Assembly: GCF_030064065.1 (NCBI RefSeq)
Contig: NZ_CP125946.1
Coordinates: 124,001-188,000 of the forward strand
Direction of reading: 5' to 3'
DNA length: 64,000 nucleotides
DNA from: Rothia sp. SD9660Na
GTDB lineage: Bacteria > Actinomycetota > Actinomycetes > Actinomycetales > Micrococcaceae
The position numbers and the translations under genes were made by a program. Every line of letters begins with the position of its first letter. Within the stretch, counting starts at the first letter, position 1. The notes beneath the pieces were generated by a model. That model saw only the letters and a program-made list of their open reading frames with translations. It had not been told where the DNA came from and searched no databases. Below, one piece after another: positions 43,651 to 52,964 of this stretch.

Positions 43651-43709
43651 AAGGACGCCGCCGCCCACCCCCCCTGCCGCGGGGCAGGGGAGCGGGGTGG
43701 GGCGTCCTT
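43651..43709. terminator. Strong GC-rich terminator after the LGFP gene
   Basis: AAGGACGCC (43651) pairs with GGCGTCCTT (ending 43709). Inside, CCCACCCC pairs with GGGGTGGG and CTGCC with GGCAG. Confidence 0.75.
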
Positions 43710-43856
43710 ACCTTATCTAGTTCAAAAATGAATAAGTGCGGTAATGATGCGAAATAAGTCACGCCACTCACCGGGCGAGGACTAAACTAGAAGTAGGCCC
43801 CGGCAGCAGCGCCGGCAACCCGGCTGGCAGAGCGGGGTCATCATGAATCTAAGGGG

Positions 43857-44873
43857 ATGACCATGACCGAACGCGCTCTCACCTTCGGTGAAAAAGCAGT
43901 AGCTGCCCGCAACGACATCGCAGAAGTAGCCAACGCAGCCGGCGAAATCATCGTCGGTATCGACGGTTCCGAACAGAGCTACGGTGCCCTGCGCTGGGCC
44001 GTACACGAGGCTGAAGTCCGCAAGGTGCCCGTCCGCATGGTCACTGCCTACTCTCTACCCGTCTTCACCGGTACCGGTTTCGACGCAGGCTACTCCATGG
44101 TTGACGAGCAGGCCCTGACCGACGGTGTGGCCCAGATTCTCGACGAGGCCCATTCCCGCGTGGGCGAAACCAGTGTTGAACTTCGCGCAACTGTCGAAAC
44201 CGGCGACGCCACCGCCGTGTTCCTCGAACTCTCCAAGAAGGCCGAGCTGATGGTGGTTGGATCCCGCTCCCACGGCGGTTTCCTGGGCCGTCTGCTGGGT
44301 ACCGTTTCCACTTCTCTGCCTGCCCACTCCCATTGCCCCACCGTTGCAGTACCCCACTCCTACGCTGAGAAGATTGAAGCTGACCCCGGCATCCTGGGCA
44401 GCGGCAAGTCGGTCGTTGTTGGTTCGGACGGCTCCGATGAGGCTCGCCTTGCCATGATGCAGGCAGCCGACGAAGCTTCCCGCCGCGGCGTCAAACTCAC
44501 CCTGGTCAACGCGCTAGCCCCCTACACCGGTGCCCTGAACTGGGCACCCGCCGCCGTAGATTTCGAGGCCCTCTACCGCGAAATCGCCGATTTGCAGCGT
44601 AAGGCTGCCGAGTGGATCCGTGGCTACTTCCCCAACCTGGAAATCGAATTCAAGCTCATTGACGGCTCACCCGTGCAGGTGCTGCTCGAAGCAGGTAAGG
44701 CTGCCGACCTGATCGTGGTCGGTACCCGTGGTCGCGGCGGTATCGCCGGGATGCTGCTAGGCTCCACCTCCCAGGGCATCCTGCACAATACCCAGGTGCC
44801 GGTCATGATTGTTCCTCAGATTGACGACCCCCGCATTGAGCAGGCTCCCGACGCTGGCGTTACCTGGGGCTAG
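43857..44873 (+). CDS. Tandem universal stress protein (two UspA domains)
   Basis: A 338-residue protein with two UspA domains. Each has the ATP-binding pattern: VVGSRSHGGFLGRLLGTVS near residue 135 and VVGTRGRGGIAGMLLGSTS near residue 287. Tandem UspA proteins of this kind bind ATP and help survival under stress or low oxygen in actinobacteria. Two ATGs (43857 and 43863) are possible; AAGGGG fits the second one slightly better. A terminator-like hairpin lies downstream. Confidence 0.88.
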   Translation: MTMTERALTFGEKAVAARNDIAEVANAAGEIIVGIDGSEQSYGALRWAVHEAEVRKVPVRMVTAYSLPVFTGTGFDAGYSMVDEQALTDGVAQILDEAHSRVGETSVELRATVETGDATAVFLELSKKAELMVVGSRSHGGFLGRLLGTVSTSLPAHSHCPTVAVPHSYAEKIEADPGILGSGKSVVVGSDGSDEARLAMMQAADEASRRGVKLTLVNALAPYTGALNWAPAAVDFEALYREIADLQRKAAEWIRGYFPNLEIEFKLIDGSPVQVLLEAGKAADLIVVGTRGRGGIAGMLLGSTSQGILHNTQVPVMIVPQIDDPRIEQAPDAGVTWG

Positions 44874-44932
44874 TCACAGCGTGAACACGCTCTAGTCAGC
44901 TTCTCTCGCAAGGAGTAGGCTGGTTGTAAGAC

Positions 44933-45008
44933 AAGGCAGGATAGCTCCCGCCGAAGCTCCTTTTCAGGCTGAAAAGGGCTCCGACGGCGCTATCCTGCCG
45001 TCTTTTTT
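44933..45008 (+). terminator. Long terminator hairpin, possibly a small RNA
   Basis: GGCAGGATAGC pairs with GCTATCCTGCC around an inner CCTTTTCAG/CTGAAAAGG hairpin, and ends in TCTTTTTT. TAGGCT at 44916-44921 could be a -10 box giving a free transcript of about 80 bases. Positions 45009-45250 are AT-rich and hold no gene I can support; they presumably include the tRNA promoter. Confidence 0.7.
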
Positions 45009-45250
45009 AAAAAAGTTCAAAAAATTTTTGGTACGGACGCTTGTTGCGGCAATATCGGTTCTGGCTAGGTTGTTTATGTGTATTGCCGGTTACTTTTGCG
45101 TGAATTTTGTGGTGCGAGGCACCCAATTTTTGACCCAAAATGCCCCGAATGGGTGGTTTTCGATTTGCGCGCCTGTTTGAACTCGCGTAATGTATTACTT
45201 GTTCGAGCGACGGGCTGAGGAAACAAAGCCGGTCACGATACAGCGAACTA

Positions 45251-45323
45251 GCCCCTATCGTCTAGCGGCCTAGGACGCCGCCCTTTCACGGCGGTAACAC
45301 GGGTTCAAATCCCGTTGGGGGTA
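45251..45323 (+). tRNA. tRNA-Glu (anticodon TTC)
   Basis: A 73-base cloverleaf: acceptor GCCCCTA with TGGGGGT, anticodon loop CTTTCAC, and T-arm ACGGG-TTCAAAT-CCCGT. The CCA end is not encoded. First of three tRNA genes in a row. Confidence 0.96.
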
Positions 45324-45374
45324 CTGTGAAACCTTTGGTTTCACGGCCATGTAAGAACTTCGGTTCTTGCGTAT

Positions 45375-45448
45375 GGCCCCGTAGCGCAGTTGGTTAGCGC
45401 GCCGGCCTGTCACGCCGGAGGTCGCGGGTTCAAGTCCCGTCGGGGTCG
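45375..45448 (+). tRNA. tRNA-Asp (anticodon GTC)
   Basis: A 74-base cloverleaf: acceptor GGCCCCG with CGGGGTC, anticodon arm CCGGC-CTGTCAC-GCCGG, and T-arm GCGGG-TTCAAGT-CCCGT. It lies 51 bases after tRNA-Glu. Confidence 0.96.
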
Positions 45449-45511
45449 CTCTGACCGCGTAAGTTCTCACTTGTGGGAAGACGCGGTTGTGGCATATCTA
45501 AGGGTATGCCT

Positions 45512-45584
45512 GGCTCTGTAGCTCAGTTGGTAGAGCGTGCGACTGAAAATCGTAAGGTCACCGGATCGACGCCGGTCGGAGCCA
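45512..45584 (+). tRNA. tRNA-Phe (anticodon GAA)
   Basis: A 73-base cloverleaf: acceptor GGCTCTG with CGGAGCC, and anticodon loop CTGAAAA. A terminator follows directly, so the three tRNAs probably form one transcript. Confidence 0.96.
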
Positions 45585-45590
45585 CGAAAT

Positions 45591-45630
45591 CCACTCTCTA
45601 GGCTTCTACATGAGAGTGGGTTTTTTGTTT
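45591..45630 (+). terminator. Terminator of the tRNA cluster
   Basis: CCACTCTC (45591-45598) pairs with GAGAGTGG (45612-45619) and is followed by GTTTTTTGTTTT, a classic intrinsic terminator. Confidence 0.9.
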
Positions 45631-45638
45631 TAGCATTC

Positions 45639-45676
45639 AATAGCCCCAGCCCGTGAGTTCACGGGCTGGGGCTATT
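45639..45676. terminator. Perfect palindromic hairpin downstream of xth
   Basis: AATAGCCCCAGCCCGTGA is exactly complementary to TCACGGGCTGGGGCTATT with a two-base loop. On the minus strand it lies 64 bases after the exonuclease III stop. Confidence 0.75.
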
Positions 45677-45740
45677 GTTGTATCCCGCTTTTTCTAGGGG
45701 GTGCAATGCCCCGGACTGTCGGGCGGGGGTGTCCGCTCAG

Positions 45741-46544
45741 CTACCTAATCTCAACAATCACCGGGGCGTGGTCCGAAGCCCCCTTGCCCTTGCGCTCTTC
45801 TCGGTCAATCTCAGCGCCCACAACTCGCTGGGCCAGCGCTGGGGAGTAGAGCTGAAAATCAATGCGCATGCCCTCATTCTTGGGGAAGCGTAGCTTGGTG
45901 TAATCCCAGTAGGTGTAGGGCACCGTGGTGTGCTCCCGAGCCACATCGATCAGCCCCAGAGGCTCTTCAAGAAAAGCTCTGAAAGCTACCCGCTCAGGCT
46001 CGGTCACGTGGGTCATCTGGTTTTCCCTAAAGAAGTCGATATCCCACACATCCTCATCGAGCGGGGCAATATTAAAGTCTCCCACCAGGGCGAACTGCGT
46101 CTCGGGGTCCTGCTCTAGCCAGCTGGCAGCGTCCTTGCGAAGCTCTTCAAGCCAGGCCAGCTTATAGGGCATGTGCGGGTCGTCGATACCGCGACCGTTA
46201 GGCACATAGAGGCTCCACACCCGAACCCCGCCGCAGGTTGCCCCGATAGCGCGGGCCTCAACGACGGCGTCCTCACCGGGCTTGCCAAAAGCGGGCTGGT
46301 TGGCGAAGGTACGCTGAATGTCCTCAAGCCCCACGCGGGAGGCAAGGGCCACCCCGTTCCACTGCGACAGACCGAAATGGGCCACCTCGTAGCCGGAGTA
46401 CTCAAAAATTTCGTAGGGGAAGGTCTCGTCGGTGGCCTTGGTTTCTTGGATAGCCAGTACGTCCACGTCGCTGCGCTCTAGCCAATCTTCCACGCGGTCG
46501 GCGCGGGCACGGATAGAGTTCACGTTCCAGGTAGCAATTTTCAT
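45741..46544 (-). CDS. xth: Exodeoxyribonuclease III (AP endonuclease)
   Basis: A 267-residue exonuclease-endonuclease-phosphatase protein. It starts with MKIATWNVNSIRARADRV and has LAIQETKA (metal-binding Glu), LVGDFNIAP (catalytic Asp/Asn) and the C-terminal GASDHAPVIVEI (catalytic His). It cuts DNA at abasic sites in base-excision repair. TAGGCT lies 6 bases before the ATG with no Shine-Dalgarno, so the mRNA is probably leaderless. It stands alone between the tRNA cluster and the osmolyte transporter operon. Confidence 0.95.
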   Translation of the reverse strand: MKIATWNVNSIRARADRVEDWLERSDVDVLAIQETKATDETFPYEIFEYSGYEVAHFGLSQWNGVALASRVGLEDIQRTFANQPAFGKPGEDAVVEARAIGATCGGVRVWSLYVPNGRGIDDPHMPYKLAWLEELRKDAASWLEQDPETQFALVGDFNIAPLDEDVWDIDFFRENQMTHVTEPERVAFRAFLEEPLGLIDVAREHTTVPYTYWDYTKLRFPKNEGMRIDFQLYSPALAQRVVGAEIDREERKGKGASDHAPVIVEIR

Positions 46545-46722
46545 GTCACCAGCCTAGCAACCGACTTGCCGCCTTAAAAGTGCAACTGCCTGTTACTTTT
46601 AGCAGGGCAGGTGAATTTATGACAGGGTACTTGCTGTTTTAGAAGCTGCTGGAATAGGGTGGAACCCACGGGTGTTAGGTTGCTGGAGCAAAACCTGCCC
46701 CGCCTCAAACGAAAGAGCAAGT

Positions 46723-47853
46723 ATGGCAGCGGCCCCCGCTATTGAATTCCGGTCGGTCACCAAGAAATACGGTGACGCGGCGGTGGTAGATAACCTTAAC
46801 CTCAGTATTCCTCGGGGGAGCATCACGGTTTTTGTGGGCCCCTCGGGCTGCGGCAAAACCACATCCCTGCGCATGATTAACCGCATGGTCGAGCACACCG
46901 ACGGTGAGATTCTGGTGCGCGGCGAAGCCAATACCACCTGCCCTGTTCACGAACTGCGCCGCTCCATCGGCTACGTGCTGCAGCAGGCTGGGCTCATGCC
47001 CCACCAGAGCGTGCTCGATAACATCATTACCGTGCCCCGTCTTAAGGGGGTAGCGAAGAAGCAAGCTCGCGAGGAAGCCCTGGACCTACTCGACACGGTG
47101 GGCCTAGACCGCGCATCTGCCAGCAAGTACCCGGCCCAGCTCTCGGGTGGCCAGGCCCAGCGCGTGGGTGTGGCCCGCGCCCTGGCAGGCCAATCAGACA
47201 TACTCCTGATGGACGAACCCTTTAGCGCTATCGACCCTGTTGTGCGCGCAGATTTACAGCAGAGCCTTTTAGACCTCCAGCAGAAACTTCACCGCACCAT
47301 CGTCTTTGTCACCCACGATATTGATGAGGCTGTGCTTCTGGGCGACTATATCGCTGTTTTTGCTCCCGGCGGCACTATCGCCCAGTTTGGCACCCCCGAA
47401 GAGATTCTGCGTGCCCCAGCCAGTGACTATGTTGCTTCTTTCGTGGGCCGCGATCGCGGTATGCGCCGCCTGACCTTTGCCGGGGCAGAGAATGTGGCAG
47501 TTAGCCCCCTGCAGGCTGCTGAGGCCGAGGGCTGGCAGCTGAGACTAGCGGACGGACGCCCCGACGGTTGGCTGACCGGCGGTAGGCACCTGCCCGGCGG
47601 CTCCCTCTTCGTGCAGGGGGGAACCCTGCGTGATGCCCTGGATTCGGTACTCTCTTCTCCCTCCGGCTGGGGCGTGGCTGTAGATGAGCAGGGGAAGGCC
47701 CTGGGCCTGCTGGAAGCCGATAACGTGCTTGAAGCAACCCGCCAGGAGCGCTACCTGCGCTACGGCCTAGAAGCCCCTCGGGCCCGTACTGATGGGGCCG
47801 ATAGGGGCCGAGAACCCACCGACGAGACCCCCGGTAGCGGGGCGTCCGCATGA
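46723..47853 (+). CDS. Osmolyte ABC transporter ATP-binding protein (OpuCA/ProV-like)
   Basis: A 376-residue ABC ATPase: Walker A GPSGCGKTT (residues 39-47), signature LSGGQAQRVGVARAL, Walker B ILLMDEPF and the switch VTHDIDEA. The C-terminal extension holds one CBS-like stretch (WGVAVDEQGKALGLLEADN). Layout and neighbours fit the quaternary-amine/osmolyte family (glycine betaine, choline, carnitine). ATG at 46723 was chosen over an upstream frame start at 46672. The gene ends in ATGA with the next permease, so four genes form one operon. Confidence 0.9.
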   Translation: MAAAPAIEFRSVTKKYGDAAVVDNLNLSIPRGSITVFVGPSGCGKTTSLRMINRMVEHTDGEILVRGEANTTCPVHELRRSIGYVLQQAGLMPHQSVLDNIITVPRLKGVAKKQAREEALDLLDTVGLDRASASKYPAQLSGGQAQRVGVARALAGQSDILLMDEPFSAIDPVVRADLQQSLLDLQQKLHRTIVFVTHDIDEAVLLGDYIAVFAPGGTIAQFGTPEEILRAPASDYVASFVGRDRGMRRLTFAGAENVAVSPLQAAEAEGWQLRLADGRPDGWLTGGRHLPGGSLFVQGGTLRDALDSVLSSPSGWGVAVDEQGKALGLLEADNVLEATRQERYLRYGLEAPRARTDGADRGREPTDETPGSGASA

Positions 47854-48524
47854 GCTGGTTTCTGGCGAACCTGCCCTACATCGGGCAGCTCACCGCCCTG
47901 CACCTGGCGCAGTCTGTAATCCCGGTAGTGGTGGGCTTTGCCCTCGCCCTACCTCTGGCCCGGCTGGCTCTGGGGCGGCGGGCGGACGGACGCTCCACCG
48001 AGGCCTACACCACTGCCGGCCAGGTGCGTAAAGGGGCAGTGGTGAACGGGGCAGCCCTGCTCTACACCGTGCCCTCACTAGCGCTTTTCGTGCTCATGCC
48101 CCTGGTGCTGGGAACTTCTATTACTTCCCCGCTCAACGTCTATGTGGCGCTGACTATCTACGTGGTAGCCATGATGGTGCGCAGCGCCGTGGACGCCTTT
48201 GAATCGGTCTCACCCATCACCCTCGAAGCCGCCACAGCCGTAGGCTACACCCCGCTGCGCCGCTTCTGGCAGGTTGAGCTACCCCTGTCGCTACCCGTCA
48301 TGATTGCCGGTTTACGCGTTGCTCTGGTCTCGAATATTTCTATGGTGTCGGTGGGCGCTGTTATTGGCATCCAGTCCCTCGGCACTCTCTTCACCGACGG
48401 CCTGCGCCGGGACATACCTGCTGAAATTATCACCGGAATCCTGCTCACCCTCGTCCTTGCCCTCGTACTCGACCGCCTGCTGGCCTTGGTCGGCGCCACG
48501 CTCACCCGTTGGAGGAACCCATGA
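47850..48524 (+). CDS. Osmolyte ABC transporter permease 1 (OpuCB-like)
   Basis: A 224-residue permease with about five or six membrane helices and the EAA-type loop (EAATAVGYTPLRRFWQVELP) that contacts the ATPase. The start overlaps the end of the ATPase gene (ATGA) and the end overlaps the next permease (ATGA). The hydrophobic pattern and loop are typical of the OpuC/YehW/YehY permeases for glycine betaine or related osmolytes. Confidence 0.88.
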   Translation: MSWFLANLPYIGQLTALHLAQSVIPVVVGFALALPLARLALGRRADGRSTEAYTTAGQVRKGAVVNGAALLYTVPSLALFVLMPLVLGTSITSPLNVYVALTIYVVAMMVRSAVDAFESVSPITLEAATAVGYTPLRRFWQVELPLSLPVMIAGLRVALVSNISMVSVGAVIGIQSLGTLFTDGLRRDIPAEIITGILLTLVLALVLDRLLALVGATLTRWRNP

Positions 48525-49177
48525 TTTTTCAGGACGTCTGGGCCTGGTTCACCACCCCCGGTGCCTGGGCGGGCACCGGCGGTATCTTGCAGCGTCTCGG
48601 TGAGCACCTGGCCTACTCCGGCCTGGTGCTGCTGGTCGCGGCGGCTATCGCCCTGCCGCTCGGGGCCTGGGTGGGGCACACCGGCAAGGGGCAGAACCTG
48701 GTCGTAGCTCTTACCGGTGCTCTGCGAGCCCTGCCCACACTGGGTCTGCTCACCCTCTTTGCTCTCTGGCTGGGTCTGGGTCTAACCGCCCCGGCGCTTG
48801 CCCTCGTCATACTGGCTATCGCCCCGCTCCTGGCGGGTACCTACGCCGGTATTGCGGCTGTGGACCCCGTTATTAAGGACGCCGCCCGCGCCCAGGGCAT
48901 GACCGGCTGGCAGGTGCTCACCCGGGTAGAAATTCCCGTGGCCCTGCCCCTCATTTTCGGTGGCATCCGTAACGCGGTGTTGCAAATTATCGCAACCGTC
49001 ACCGTGGTTGCCTACATCAACCTTGGCGGGCTAGGGCGCTACCTCATCGACGGGCTGGCAGTGCGTGACTACACCCGCATGGTCGCAGCCGTCCTTCTGA
49101 TTGCCGCCCTGGCCCTTCTCGTCGATGCCCTCCTCGCCCTCGTACAGCGTGCTCTCACCTACCCTGGACTAAGGTAA
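48521..49177 (+). CDS. Osmolyte ABC transporter permease 2 (OpuCD-like)
   Basis: A 218-residue permease with an EAA-like loop (DAARAQGMTGWQVLTRVEIP) and about six helices. ATG at 48521 follows GGAGG and overlaps the previous stop. The pair of permeases probably forms a heterodimer in the membrane. The binding-protein gene starts 6 bases after its stop. Confidence 0.88.
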   Translation: MIFQDVWAWFTTPGAWAGTGGILQRLGEHLAYSGLVLLVAAAIALPLGAWVGHTGKGQNLVVALTGALRALPTLGLLTLFALWLGLGLTAPALALVILAIAPLLAGTYAGIAAVDPVIKDAARAQGMTGWQVLTRVEIPVALPLIFGGIRNAVLQIIATVTVVAYINLGGLGRYLIDGLAVRDYTRMVAAVLLIAALALLVDALLALVQRALTYPGLR

Positions 49178-49183
49178 ACAGCC

Positions 49184-50110
49184 ATGACTTCACCTCGCCT
49201 CACCCGCCGCTCCCTCTTCACCGGGGCAGGACTCGCCGCCGGGGCTCTAGGCCTTTCCGCTTGCGGCCTTGACGGCTCCACAGCCTTTGGTAGTGGGGGC
49301 ACCACCGGCACCATTACCGTAGGCTCAGCCGACTTCACCGAATCGCAAATTATCGCCGAAATCTACGCCGCAGCCCTGCGCGCCCGCGGTCTAGACGCTA
49401 CTACCAGCCCTGCCATCGGCGCCCGCGAAGCCTACCTCGGGGCCCTGCGCGAAGGCACCGTCTCGGTGGTACCCGACTACTCCGGCAACCTCCTGCTCTA
49501 CTTCGACGCAGAGACCACAGCCGTCACCGCCCAAGACATCGTGCAGGCCCTCCCCACCGCCCTGCCCGACGAGCTGGGTGTTCTGGCAGCCTCGCAGGCA
49601 GAAAACAAGGACTCCCTGGTCGTCACCGCCGCTACCGCCGAAGAACACGCTCTGACCAGCCTGGACGACCTCACCACCCTCAGCGGCCAGTTCAGCCTCG
49701 GGGCACCCCCGGAATTCGCGGAACGAGCCTACGGCCTACCCGGCCTAGAGCGCCTCTACAGCTTCACCCCGGCGTCCTTCGAACCCATCAACGACGGTGG
49801 CGGGCCCCTGACCGTCGCCGCCCTGGCCGACGGCACCGTCGACATCGTGGACCTCTTCTCCACCGACCCCGCCATCACCGCCAACAACTTCGTGGTGCTT
49901 GATGACCCCAAAAACATGATTCTGGCCCAGCAGGTTCTTCCCGTCATCAACACCCGACAGGTCTCGGTAGCCGCCGCCCGCGCACTCGATGAGGTCTCAG
50001 CCCTACTCACCACCGAGGCTCTGATTGAGCTGAACACGCGTGTCTCCGGCGCAGAAAAAGCAGCCCCCGCCACCGCGGCAGGGGACTGGGTGAGCGAGAA
50101 CTTCGCGTAA
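49184..50110 (+). CDS. Osmolyte-binding lipoprotein (OpuCC/OsmF-like)
   Basis: A 308-residue substrate-binding lipoprotein. A twin-Arg-like start (LTRRSLFTGAGLAAG) and lipobox LSACG precede a type II periplasmic fold (TVGSADFTESQIIAEIYAAA, then VVPDYSGNLLLYF). It captures glycine betaine, choline, carnitine or a similar solute and hands it to the two permeases. Last gene of the operon. The downstream 50111-50331 holds the second copy of the dispersed palindromic repeat and a terminator. Confidence 0.88.
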   Translation: MTSPRLTRRSLFTGAGLAAGALGLSACGLDGSTAFGSGGTTGTITVGSADFTESQIIAEIYAAALRARGLDATTSPAIGAREAYLGALREGTVSVVPDYSGNLLLYFDAETTAVTAQDIVQALPTALPDELGVLAASQAENKDSLVVTAATAEEHALTSLDDLTTLSGQFSLGAPPEFAERAYGLPGLERLYSFTPASFEPINDGGGPLTVAALADGTVDIVDLFSTDPAITANNFVVLDDPKNMILAQQVLPVINTRQVSVAAARALDEVSALLTTEALIELNTRVSGAEKAAPATAAGDWVSENFA

Positions 50111-50151
50111 CCTGGGATTCTTGGCGGACGGGCTTACGTTTGTTGCCTCCT

Positions 50152-50267
50152 AGGGGGGCGGGGCGAAGGTTGGAAGCCAGCTGGCTCTCGGGGCTGGCGT
50201 GAATCGCGACGAGCCCCCAGGCGAGGAACGAGAGGGTCGCTGGCGGCAACTTCCGCCCCAACCCCTA
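50152..50267. repeat. Palindromic intergenic repeat, copy 2
   Basis: Positions 50177-50243 match 546-612 of copy 1 with only a few changes (shared GGGGCTGGCGTGAAT, CGACGAGCCCCCAGGCGAGG and GAGAGGGTCGCTGG). Only about the right half of the copy 1 palindrome is present, flanked by shorter arms (GGGGCG and CGCCCC). It lies between the osmolyte operon and gapB. Confidence 0.75.
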
Positions 50268-50274
50268 AAAAGCA

Positions 50275-50305
50275 GGTGCCCCCGGCATAACTAGCCGAGG
50301 GCACC
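50275..50305 (-). terminator. Terminator of gapB
   Basis: GGTGCCCTCGGC and GCCGGGGGCACC (read on the minus strand) form a hairpin with a short loop, followed by TGCTTTTTAG. It lies 27 bases after the gapB stop. Confidence 0.8.
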
Positions 50306-50331
50306 AGAACGTGCGGCGGGCGTCCGCGCTC

Positions 50332-51777
50332 TTAGATCGCTGCGGGGAAGCTCTGCAGCTTACCGCCAATCATGGTCTCAAGCACGCGAATGACCTGGCA
50401 GGAGTAGCCGAACTCGTTGTCGTACCAGACGTAGAGAATGGCGTTATCGTCACCGGAGGTGATGGTGGCCAGGCCGTCCACTACACCGGCGGCGCGGGAA
50501 CCCACGAAGTCGGTTGAGACAACCTCATGTGAGTCGGTGTAGTCAATCTGGCGGCGCAGGTTGGAGCGCAGGGAGCGCTCGCGCAGCAGGTTGTTGAGTT
50601 CTTCCTTAGAGCCGACGGGCTTGTTGAGCTGCAGGCTCAGGATAGCCATGGAGACGTCGGGGGTGGGCACGCGGATAGCGTTGCCGGTCAGCTTGCCCTC
50701 GAGCTGGGGCAGGGCCTTGGACACAGCCTTGGCTGCGCCGGTTTCGGTAATCACCATGTTCAGGGCAGCGGAGCGGCCGCGGCGGTCACCCTTGTGGAAG
50801 TTGTCAATCAGGTTCTGGTCGTTGGTGAAGGAGTGCACGGTCTCAACGTGGCCGCGCTTGACGCCGAAGACCTCGTCCATAATAGCCAGCACGGGGGTGA
50901 TGGCGTTGGTGGTGCAGGAGGCTGCTGACAGCACGGTGTCGCTATCTTCGATGATGTCGTCGTTAACGCCGCAGACGATGTTCTTCACGCCCTTGCCGGG
51001 AGCGGTGAGCAGGACGCGCGCAGCCCCCTTGGCCTGCAGGTGGCGGGAGAGGCCGTCCTTGTCGCGCCAGCGGCCGGTGTTATCGACCACGATAGCGTTG
51101 TCAATGCCGTGGGCGGTGTAGTCGACCTCGGCCGGGTCAGAGGCGTAAATGAACTTGATGGGGGTGCCGTTGGCGATGATGGTGGAGTTCTCTTCGTCCA
51201 CGCGGATGGTGCCCTTGAAGGCACCGTGGACGGAGTCGCGGCGCAGCAGGGAGGCACGCTTGTAGAGGTCGTTGTCGGTGTTCTTACGAACCACGACCGC
51301 GCGGAGCCTGGGGCCAGAGCCGGTGGAGCGCTCCAGCAGAATGCGGGCCAGCAGGCGGCCGATACGGCCAAAACCGTAGAGCACAACGTCCTGCGAGGCA
51401 GCTTCAATCTGGCCCTTCTTTCCGACGACGGGAGCCAGTTCTTCCTTCAGCCAGGCCTCAAGATCACCGGCACCAGAAGCCTCAAACTTGCGCTGCAGGC
51501 TGGCCAGACCCAGCGAGCAGGCACCCAGGTCGAGGGTGTTCACAATTTCAAGAATCTTCAGGGAATCAGCCGGGTTCAGCTCAACATCATCAATCTGACG
51601 GGCAAAACGGTGGGCCTTCAAAATCTGAATAACAGACTTGTTGATCAGGCTGTGGCCGTGAATAGAGACAACCACGTTGTTCTCTCGATTCAGCTTGCCA
51701 ATCAGGGGAATCATCGCCTCGGCTTCAGCCTCAGAGGCAAGCCACTGCTCGTGAGCGTTGTCGGCAGAAATAGTCAT
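50332..51777 (-). CDS. gapB: Glyceraldehyde-3-phosphate dehydrogenase, long GapB type
   Basis: A 481-residue GAPDH with an N-terminal helical extension of about 130 residues before the NAD(P) fold (LYGFGRIGRLLARIL). The catalytic Cys lies in SAASCTTNAITPV near residue 285. The size and extension match the corynebacterial GapB type, which favours NADP and the gluconeogenic direction; this is known for relatives and inferred here. ATG at 51777 was chosen over an upstream ATG at 51888 because GAGGAAGAGG lies before it. Gene alone on the minus strand. Confidence 0.92.
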   Translation of the reverse strand: MTISADNAHEQWLASEAEAEAMIPLIGKLNRENNVVVSIHGHSLINKSVIQILKAHRFARQIDDVELNPADSLKILEIVNTLDLGACSLGLASLQRKFEASGAGDLEAWLKEELAPVVGKKGQIEAASQDVVLYGFGRIGRLLARILLERSTGSGPRLRAVVVRKNTDNDLYKRASLLRRDSVHGAFKGTIRVDEENSTIIANGTPIKFIYASDPAEVDYTAHGIDNAIVVDNTGRWRDKDGLSRHLQAKGAARVLLTAPGKGVKNIVCGVNDDIIEDSDTVLSAASCTTNAITPVLAIMDEVFGVKRGHVETVHSFTNDQNLIDNFHKGDRRGRSAALNMVITETGAAKAVSKALPQLEGKLTGNAIRVPTPDVSMAILSLQLNKPVGSKEELNNLLRERSLRSNLRRQIDYTDSHEVVSTDFVGSRAAGVVDGLATITSGDDNAILYVWYDNEFGYSCQVIRVLETMIGGKLQSFPAAI

Positions 51778-51998
51778 GGTGTGACCTCTTCCTCGATGAG
51801 TAGCGTCATTGAACTCATCGGTTAGCAGCGCGGCGGTGCGCTGGTAGTTGGTGACTGGCGGCCCACACCCCGATTCATGCACGGGCACGACGAGCTGGTG
51901 GGCACTACAGACCTAAGTTTATAGTTTGTTCTCTCACATGTGGAGTTTGTGACGCGGAACTTCTCTGAGGCCGGGGCCACAACCGGTAAAATAAGGGC

Positions 51999-52943
51999 AT
52001 GCTTACTGTCATTGGCGAAGCCCTCGTAGATGTTGTCCAGCGCCCTGGCGCCGAATCCCACGCCCACCCCGGCGGTTCCCCCATGAACGTTGCCGTCGGC
52101 GTCTCCCGCCTGGGCCACGAGGCCCAGTTCGTTGGCCGCTATGGCAAGGATGCCTACGGTGAACTTATCGATGCGCACCTGCGGGCCTCGGGCGTCCTGC
52201 TCCCTGTCGGTGCTGACGCCAAAAAGACCTCCGTTGCCCAGGCAATTATTGGCGAAACCGGCGCTGCTGAGTACGAGTTCGATATCGACTGGTCACTCGA
52301 CGCAGCTAAGTCTGCTCTCGAAGAAGTTGGTAAGACCGCCACAGCCGTACACGTGGGCTCTATCGGTGCCATGCTGGAACCCGGGGCCACCGCCGTCCTG
52401 GAAACCATCAAGCAGGCAGCCCCTCACGCCCTGATTTCTTACGACCCCAACTGCCGCCCCTCCATCGTGCCCGACGCCGCAGAAGCCCGCACCTGGGCTG
52501 AGAGCATCGTGCGCCACTCAGACGTGGTGAAGGCTTCTGATGAGGACCTTCTGTGGCTCTACCCCAACCGAACCCTGGAAGAATCAGCTCGGGCCTGGCT
52601 TGATTTGGGCGCCTCCCTGGTGGTTGTGACCCGCGGCGAGATGGGCCCCTGGGCTATCACCCGCAAGACCTCGCCCGACGGCATCGCCCTGCCCGCCTAC
52701 CGGGTAGAGGTCGCCGATACCGTAGGTGCAGGTGACTCCCTCATGGCAGCCCTCATTGCGGCCCTACTCGATCGCGATATCAAGGGCAAGGGCGCCCGCG
52801 CCGCCATTGAGCTGCTGAGTAAGGACGACCTCAAGGAGGTTCTGGCCTTCGCAGCGGTTGCTGCCGGCATCACCGTCTCCCGCGAGGGTGCTAACCCACC
52901 CAGTCGCGACGAACTGAACGCTGTGCTCTACCCGCAGGGCTAG
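51999..52943 (+). CDS. PfkB-family sugar kinase (fructokinase-like)
   Basis: A 314-residue ribokinase/PfkB-family kinase. Typical blocks are the start GEALVDVV, the sugar-site HPGGSPMNVAVGVSRLG, and the ATP site DTVGAGDSLMAALIAAL with the catalytic Asp. It is probably a fructokinase; other sugars cannot be excluded. TAAAAT lies 6 bases before the ATG, with no Shine-Dalgarno, so it is probably leaderless. It diverges from gapB. Confidence 0.88.
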   Translation: MLTVIGEALVDVVQRPGAESHAHPGGSPMNVAVGVSRLGHEAQFVGRYGKDAYGELIDAHLRASGVLLPVGADAKKTSVAQAIIGETGAAEYEFDIDWSLDAAKSALEEVGKTATAVHVGSIGAMLEPGATAVLETIKQAAPHALISYDPNCRPSIVPDAAEARTWAESIVRHSDVVKASDEDLLWLYPNRTLEESARAWLDLGASLVVVTRGEMGPWAITRKTSPDGIALPAYRVEVADTVGAGDSLMAALIAALLDRDIKGKGARAAIELLSKDDLKEVLAFAAVAAGITVSREGANPPSRDELNAVLYPQG

Positions 52944-52964
52944 TTCCTCCGCTTCCCTCCCCGA

